Shown: one piece after another, positions 5,841-8,718 of the stretch
Position numbering within the stretch: position 1 is the stretch's first letter
How the letters are laid out: every line of letters starts with the position of its first letter
Source of the DNA: Dehalococcoidia bacterium SM23_28_2
Lineage (GTDB): Bacteria; Chloroflexota; Dehalococcoidia; SM23-28-2
Reading direction: 5' to 3'
NCBI GenBank assembly: GCA_001303545.1
Contig: LJUA01000062.1
Location: forward strand, 1 to 8,718
DNA length: 8,718 bases
Position numbers and translations under genes: made by a program
The notes under the pieces: model-generated
The model's input: only the letters and a program-made list of their open reading frames with translations
What the model was told of the DNA's origin: nothing
The model's database searches: none

Positions 5841-6644
5841 ATGAGCGAATCGCCGATCATTGTAGTTAAGATTGGTGGCAGCACCCTGGGCAGCCACGAC
5901 ACCACCCTGGAGGACCTGGTGGCGCTGCAAAGGGAGGGCTGGCGCCCGGTTGTGGTGCACGGCGGCGGGATGACGATAAGCGAATGGCTGAATTCTCGCG
6001 CCATTCCCACTCGTTTCGTGCGCGGCCTGCGGGTGACGGACGCTGAGTCCCTGCGAGTGGTGCTGGCGGTGTTGGCCGGGTTGATTAACAAGGAACTGGT
6101 GGCGGCGATCAGCGCCCTGGGCGGCAAGGCCATCGGCCTCTCGGGGGCTGATGGCGGGCTGGTCCGCGTTCGCCAGCTTGACCCCGAGCTGGGATATGTC
6201 GGCCAGATCGAGCGTGTGGACGGCGACATGCTCGTGGCGCTGTTGGATGCCGGCTACCTGCCTGTCGTCGCTCCCTTGGGCATCCTGTGGGAGAACCAGA
6301 GACTCCGGAGCCAGATCCTTAACATCAACGCCGATACGGTGGCTGGCGAGCTGGCCTTCGCCCTCGCTGCCCGCTGGCTGCTGTTCCTGACCGACGTGGC
6401 GGGCATCAGCGGCAGCGACGGCAGCTCTCTGGCCCGCCTGTCCGGCCAGGAGGCGGCGGCCCTCATCGAGCAGGGGACGGTCTCCGGCGGTATGATACCC
6501 AAGGTGGAGGCCTGCCTGCGGGCCTCTGAGGGCGACACGCGCACGGCGATCATCGACGGTCGCCAGCCGCACGCTCTCCTGGCGGCGGTTCAGAGGGGCG
6601 AGTTCCCGGGGACGATCATCGCTGCGGGCGAGGAGGGGCCATGA
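5841..6644 (+). CDS. argB: Acetylglutamate kinase ArgB
   Basis: ArgB phosphorylates N-acetylglutamate, the committed second step. It is a 267-residue amino-acid kinase fold. Visible motifs: VVKIGGS with Lys10 (E. coli Lys8), VVHGGG 38-43, RGLRVTD 61-67 (substrate Arg), NINADTVAGE 161-170 with Asp164 (E. coli Asp162), FLTDVAG 182-188, and SGGMIPKVEA 215-224 with Lys221 (E. coli Lys217). Only a few residues precede the first beta strand, so the long N-terminal helix that forms arginine-sensitive hexamers is absent. This suggests a dimeric, arginine-insensitive enzyme of the E. coli kind (inference). The start is 1 nt after the argJ stop and the end overlaps argD by 4 nt (ATGA), so translational coupling is likely. 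Confidence 0.95.
   Translation: MSESPIIVVKIGGSTLGSHDTTLEDLVALQREGWRPVVVHGGGMTISEWLNSRAIPTRFVRGLRVTDAESLRVVLAVLAGLINKELVAAISALGGKAIGLSGADGGLVRVRQLDPELGYVGQIERVDGDMLVALLDAGYLPVVAPLGILWENQRLRSQILNINADTVAGELAFALAARWLLFLTDVAGISGSDGSSLARLSGQEAAALIEQGTVSGGMIPKVEACLRASEGDTRTAIIDGRQPHALLAAVQRGEFPGTIIAAGEEGP
6630..6637 (+). promoter_or_regulatory. Strong ribosome-binding site for argD inside the end of argB
   Basis: GAGGAGGGG ends 3 nt before the ATG at 6641 and lies in the last codons of argB. Together with the ATGA stop/start overlap it fixes the argD start. It is the strongest SD in the arg operon, so argD probably initiates independently as well as by coupling. Confidence 0.7.
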
Positions 6645-7840
6645 CCGACTGGCAGCAACTGGAGAGCCGCTACTTCTTCTCGACCGTCAAGCGCCAGCCG
6701 GTCACGCTGGTGCGCGGCGAGGGCGTGCGCGCCTGGGATGACCAGGGGAAGGAGTATCTGGACTTCCTGGCCGGCATCGCGTGCTTGAGCCTGGGCCACT
6801 GCCATCCGGTGGTGATCTCGGCGCTGGCCGAGCAGGCCAACGCTCTCATACAGGTGTCTCACCTTGTGTACAGCGTCCCCCAGGTTCGGCTGGCCCAGCT
6901 TCTGGTGGAGAATAGCTGCCTCGATCGCGTCTTCTTCTGCAATAGCGGCGCCGAGGCTATCGAAGGGGCGATCAAGCTGGCCCGCAAGTGGGGCAGGGAG
7001 AACAAGGACGGCGCCTACGAGGTCATCTGCGCCGAGAACGCCTTCCACGGCCGCACGCTGGCCACTCTCACTGCCGGCGGTACCGATAAGTACAAGCTGC
7101 CCTTCGTGCCTCTGCCGCCTGGCTTCGTCCACGTGCCCTTCGACGATGTGGAGGCCGTCCGCAAGGCCACCGGCGCCAAGACCTGCGCCGTCCTTGTGGA
7201 GCCCATCCAGGGCGAGGGCGGCGTCAACGTCCCCGCCGACGACTACCTGCGCCGTCTGCGGGCCTGGTGCGACGAGGTGGGCATCCTGCTGATCCTGGAC
7301 GAGATCCAGACGGGCGTCGGCCGCACGGGCAGCCTGTTCGCCTATCAGCAGTACGGCGTGGAGCCGGACATCATGACCCTGGCCAAGGGCCTGGCCGGCG
7401 GGGTGCCCATCGGTGCTCTCCTGGCCAAGGAGCACTGTGCCGTGTTTGTGCCCGGCGACCACGGCAGCACATTCGGGGGCAATCCTCTGTGCACTCATGT
7501 GGGCTATTCCGTGCTGAAGTACATCATCGATAAGGACATCCCCAGCCAGGTGGCCAAGAAGGGCCAGCACCTGGAGCGCCGCCTGCGCAGCCTGGCCGAC
7601 CGCCATCCCCTGGTCACCGAGGTGCGCGGCCGCGGCCTGCTGTGGGCCATCGAGCTGGACGGCGAGCTGGCCGAGCGGGCTATGGGGATGTGCCGAGAGG
7701 AGGGACTCATCGTCAATAACGTGAAGCCCACCGCCCTCCGCCTCATGCCGCCGTTGGTGGTGAGCGAGGAGGAGCTGGATCGGGCGGTGGAGATCATCGA
7801 TAAAGTGCTAGCGAAGCTAGAGGAAGAGAAGAGGGGATAG
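6641..7840 (+). CDS. argD: Acetylornithine aminotransferase ArgD
   Basis: ArgD is a PLP-dependent class III aminotransferase that converts N-acetylglutamate semialdehyde and glutamate to N-acetylornithine; members often also serve lysine synthesis as succinyl-DAP aminotransferase. At 399 residues it is full length. Motifs: FLAGIACLSLGHCHP (42-56), FFCNSGAEAIEGAIKLAR (98-115) for PLP phosphate binding, AFHGRT (134-139), VEPIQGEGG (186-194), ILDEIQTGVGRTG (218-230) with Asp220 contacting the PLP pyridine nitrogen, and TLAKGLAGG (246-254) with Schiff-base Lys249. STFGGNPL and the C-terminal ALRLMPPLVVS also fit. The start is fixed by the overlap with argB and a strong SD. No lysW-type carrier gene is nearby and argJ is present, so the arginine role is favoured. 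argG follows after 2 nt. Confidence 0.95.
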   Translation: MTDWQQLESRYFFSTVKRQPVTLVRGEGVRAWDDQGKEYLDFLAGIACLSLGHCHPVVISALAEQANALIQVSHLVYSVPQVRLAQLLVENSCLDRVFFCNSGAEAIEGAIKLARKWGRENKDGAYEVICAENAFHGRTLATLTAGGTDKYKLPFVPLPPGFVHVPFDDVEAVRKATGAKTCAVLVEPIQGEGGVNVPADDYLRRLRAWCDEVGILLILDEIQTGVGRTGSLFAYQQYGVEPDIMTLAKGLAGGVPIGALLAKEHCAVFVPGDHGSTFGGNPLCTHVGYSVLKYIIDKDIPSQVAKKGQHLERRLRSLADRHPLVTEVRGRGLLWAIELDGELAERAMGMCREEGLIVNNVKPTALRLMPPLVVSEEELDRAVEIIDKVLAKLEEEKRG

Positions 7841-7842
7841 AA

Positions 7843-8718
7843 ATGGCTGAGAAGATCGTCCTTGCCTATTCCGGCGGCCTTGACACCTGCGCTGCTGTTC
7901 CCTGGCTGAAGGAGGAGCGAGGCTACGATGTCGTTTGCCTGACGGTGGACGTGGGCATGCAGAGAGACCGCGAGACGCTGCACAGCCGCGCGATGGCCGC
8001 GGGGGCCGTCGCTTTCCGCTGGGCGGAAGCCAAAGATACGTTCATCCGGCACTTCGCCTTTCCGGCGCTGGCCGCCGGCGCCGTCTACGAGAAGCAGTAC
8101 CCTCTGGCCACCGCTCTCGGGCGGCCGCTGATAGCCAAGATGCTGGTGGATACCGCTCGCGAGGAGGGGGCCACCGCCGTCGCCCACGGCTCGACCGGCA
8201 AGGGGAACGACCAGGTGCGGTTCGACGTCAGCGTGCAGGCCCTCGCGCCCGACCTGCGGATCGTCGCCCCCGTGCGGGAGTGGGGCATAACTCGCGATGA
8301 GGAGATCGCCTACGTCGAGAAGCACAAGATCCCCGTGCCGGTGACCAAGGATAGCCCTTACTCGACCGACGAGAACCTGTGGGGGCGGAGCATCGAGTGC
8401 GGCATGCTGGAGGACCCCTGGAATGAGCCGCCGGAGGACGTGTTCATGTGGACGAAGTCGGTGGCCGACGCGCCTGACAGGCCGGCCTACGTGGAGATCG
8501 GCTTCGAGCAGGGGATGCCGGTGGCCCTGGACGGCCGCGAGCTGGACCCCGTGTCGCTGGTGAGCCGCCTGCATGAGATCGCCGGCGAGAACGGCGTGGG
8601 CCGCATCGACCACATGGAGAACCGGCTGGTGGGCATCAAGTCGCGGGAGATATACGAGGCGCCGGCGGCGGTGACCCTGCTCAAGGCGCACGATGGCCTG
8701 GAGCAGATGACGCTGTCC
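7843..8718 (+). CDS. argG: Argininosuccinate synthase ArgG, 3' end outside the window
   Basis: The first 292 residues of argininosuccinate synthase, which joins citrulline and aspartate with ATP in the penultimate step of arginine synthesis; about 110 residues are missing against the usual 400. The frame is open to the right edge. The ATP PP-loop LAYSGGLDT (7-15) is followed by RPLIAKMLVD (94-103), HGSTGKGNDQVRFD (115-128) for ATP and aspartate binding, TDENLWGRSIECGMLEDPW (175-193) for citrulline, and NGVGRIDHMENRLVGIKSRE near the end. ATG 7843 has GAGGGG (7831-7836) 6 nt upstream, inside the end of argD. Two usually conserved positions differ: the Ser after GGLDT is Cys16, and the Gln of the DxGQ segment appears as Met39 (DVGMQ). 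Both seem tolerable but are worth comparing. argH would be expected next. Confidence 0.95.
   Translation, partial: MAEKIVLAYSGGLDTCAAVPWLKEERGYDVVCLTVDVGMQRDRETLHSRAMAAGAVAFRWAEAKDTFIRHFAFPALAAGAVYEKQYPLATALGRPLIAKMLVDTAREEGATAVAHGSTGKGNDQVRFDVSVQALAPDLRIVAPVREWGITRDEEIAYVEKHKIPVPVTKDSPYSTDENLWGRSIECGMLEDPWNEPPEDVFMWTKSVADAPDRPAYVEIGFEQGMPVALDGRELDPVSLVSRLHEIAGENGVGRIDHMENRLVGIKSREIYEAPAAVTLLKAHDGLEQMTLS

Noticed and set aside
4286..6229. A 647-codon open frame on the minus strand across argC, argJ and argB
   Set aside because: It is antisense to three clear arginine genes, shows no recognisable domain, and is the kind of shadow frame expected in high-GC DNA.
7504..8691. A 395-codon minus-strand open frame opposite argD and argG
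   Set aside because: It is antisense to strongly conserved genes, has low-complexity His/Arg/Ala-rich translation and no domain.

Overview
This window is a gene-dense, high-G+C bacterial chromosome segment. It carries eight protein-coding genes, two of them cut by the window edges. No RNA genes, mobile elements or CRISPR arrays were seen. Gene content, short SD-containing leaders, TATACT-like -10 boxes and the compact argCJBD-argG order suggest a free-living bacterium that makes its own arginine. Some protein wording recalls Chloroflexota (Dehalococcoidia-like lineages), but that placement is a guess from memory of family sequences and was not tested.

Layout: (1) 3-713 (+) is the 3' part of a ROK-family sugar kinase. 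(2) 739-1788 (-) is selD, selenophosphate synthetase, convergent with the kinase. (3) 1882-2529 (+) is an endonuclease III-like DNA glycosylase, divergent from selD across a 93-bp region that holds promoter-like elements for both. (4) 2558-3478 (+) is a PflX/COG1313-type radical SAM protein, possibly expressed from a leaderless transcript. (5) 3571 to the end (+) is an arginine operon: argC, argJ, argB, argD, then argG running off the right edge. Its junctions are tight (25-nt gap, 1-nt gap, 4-nt overlap, 2-nt gap), and a promoter-like TTGCTC-N18-TATACT precedes argC.

The main observation is in selD. The readable frame stops at a TGA, and a simple start choice (GTG at 1683) gives a 314-residue protein without its catalytic N-terminus. 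Reading through the TGA extends the frame to an ATG at 1788 with an SD. This restores a full 349-residue SelD in which the TGA is codon 17, the position of the catalytic Cys17 of E. coli SelD, with the essential Lys at 20. Two perfect hairpins lie directly downstream, and one has an apical sequence resembling the E. coli fdhF SECIS. SelD is therefore very probably a selenoprotein, and the genome should encode selA, selB and selC. UGA also serves as an ordinary stop here: nth, argC, argJ and argB all end in TGA.

The arginine genes cover glutamate to ornithine by the acetyl-recycling route (ArgJ, ArgB, ArgC, ArgD) and then jump to argininosuccinate synthase. Ornithine carbamoyltransferase (argF) is not between argD and argG and must lie elsewhere.
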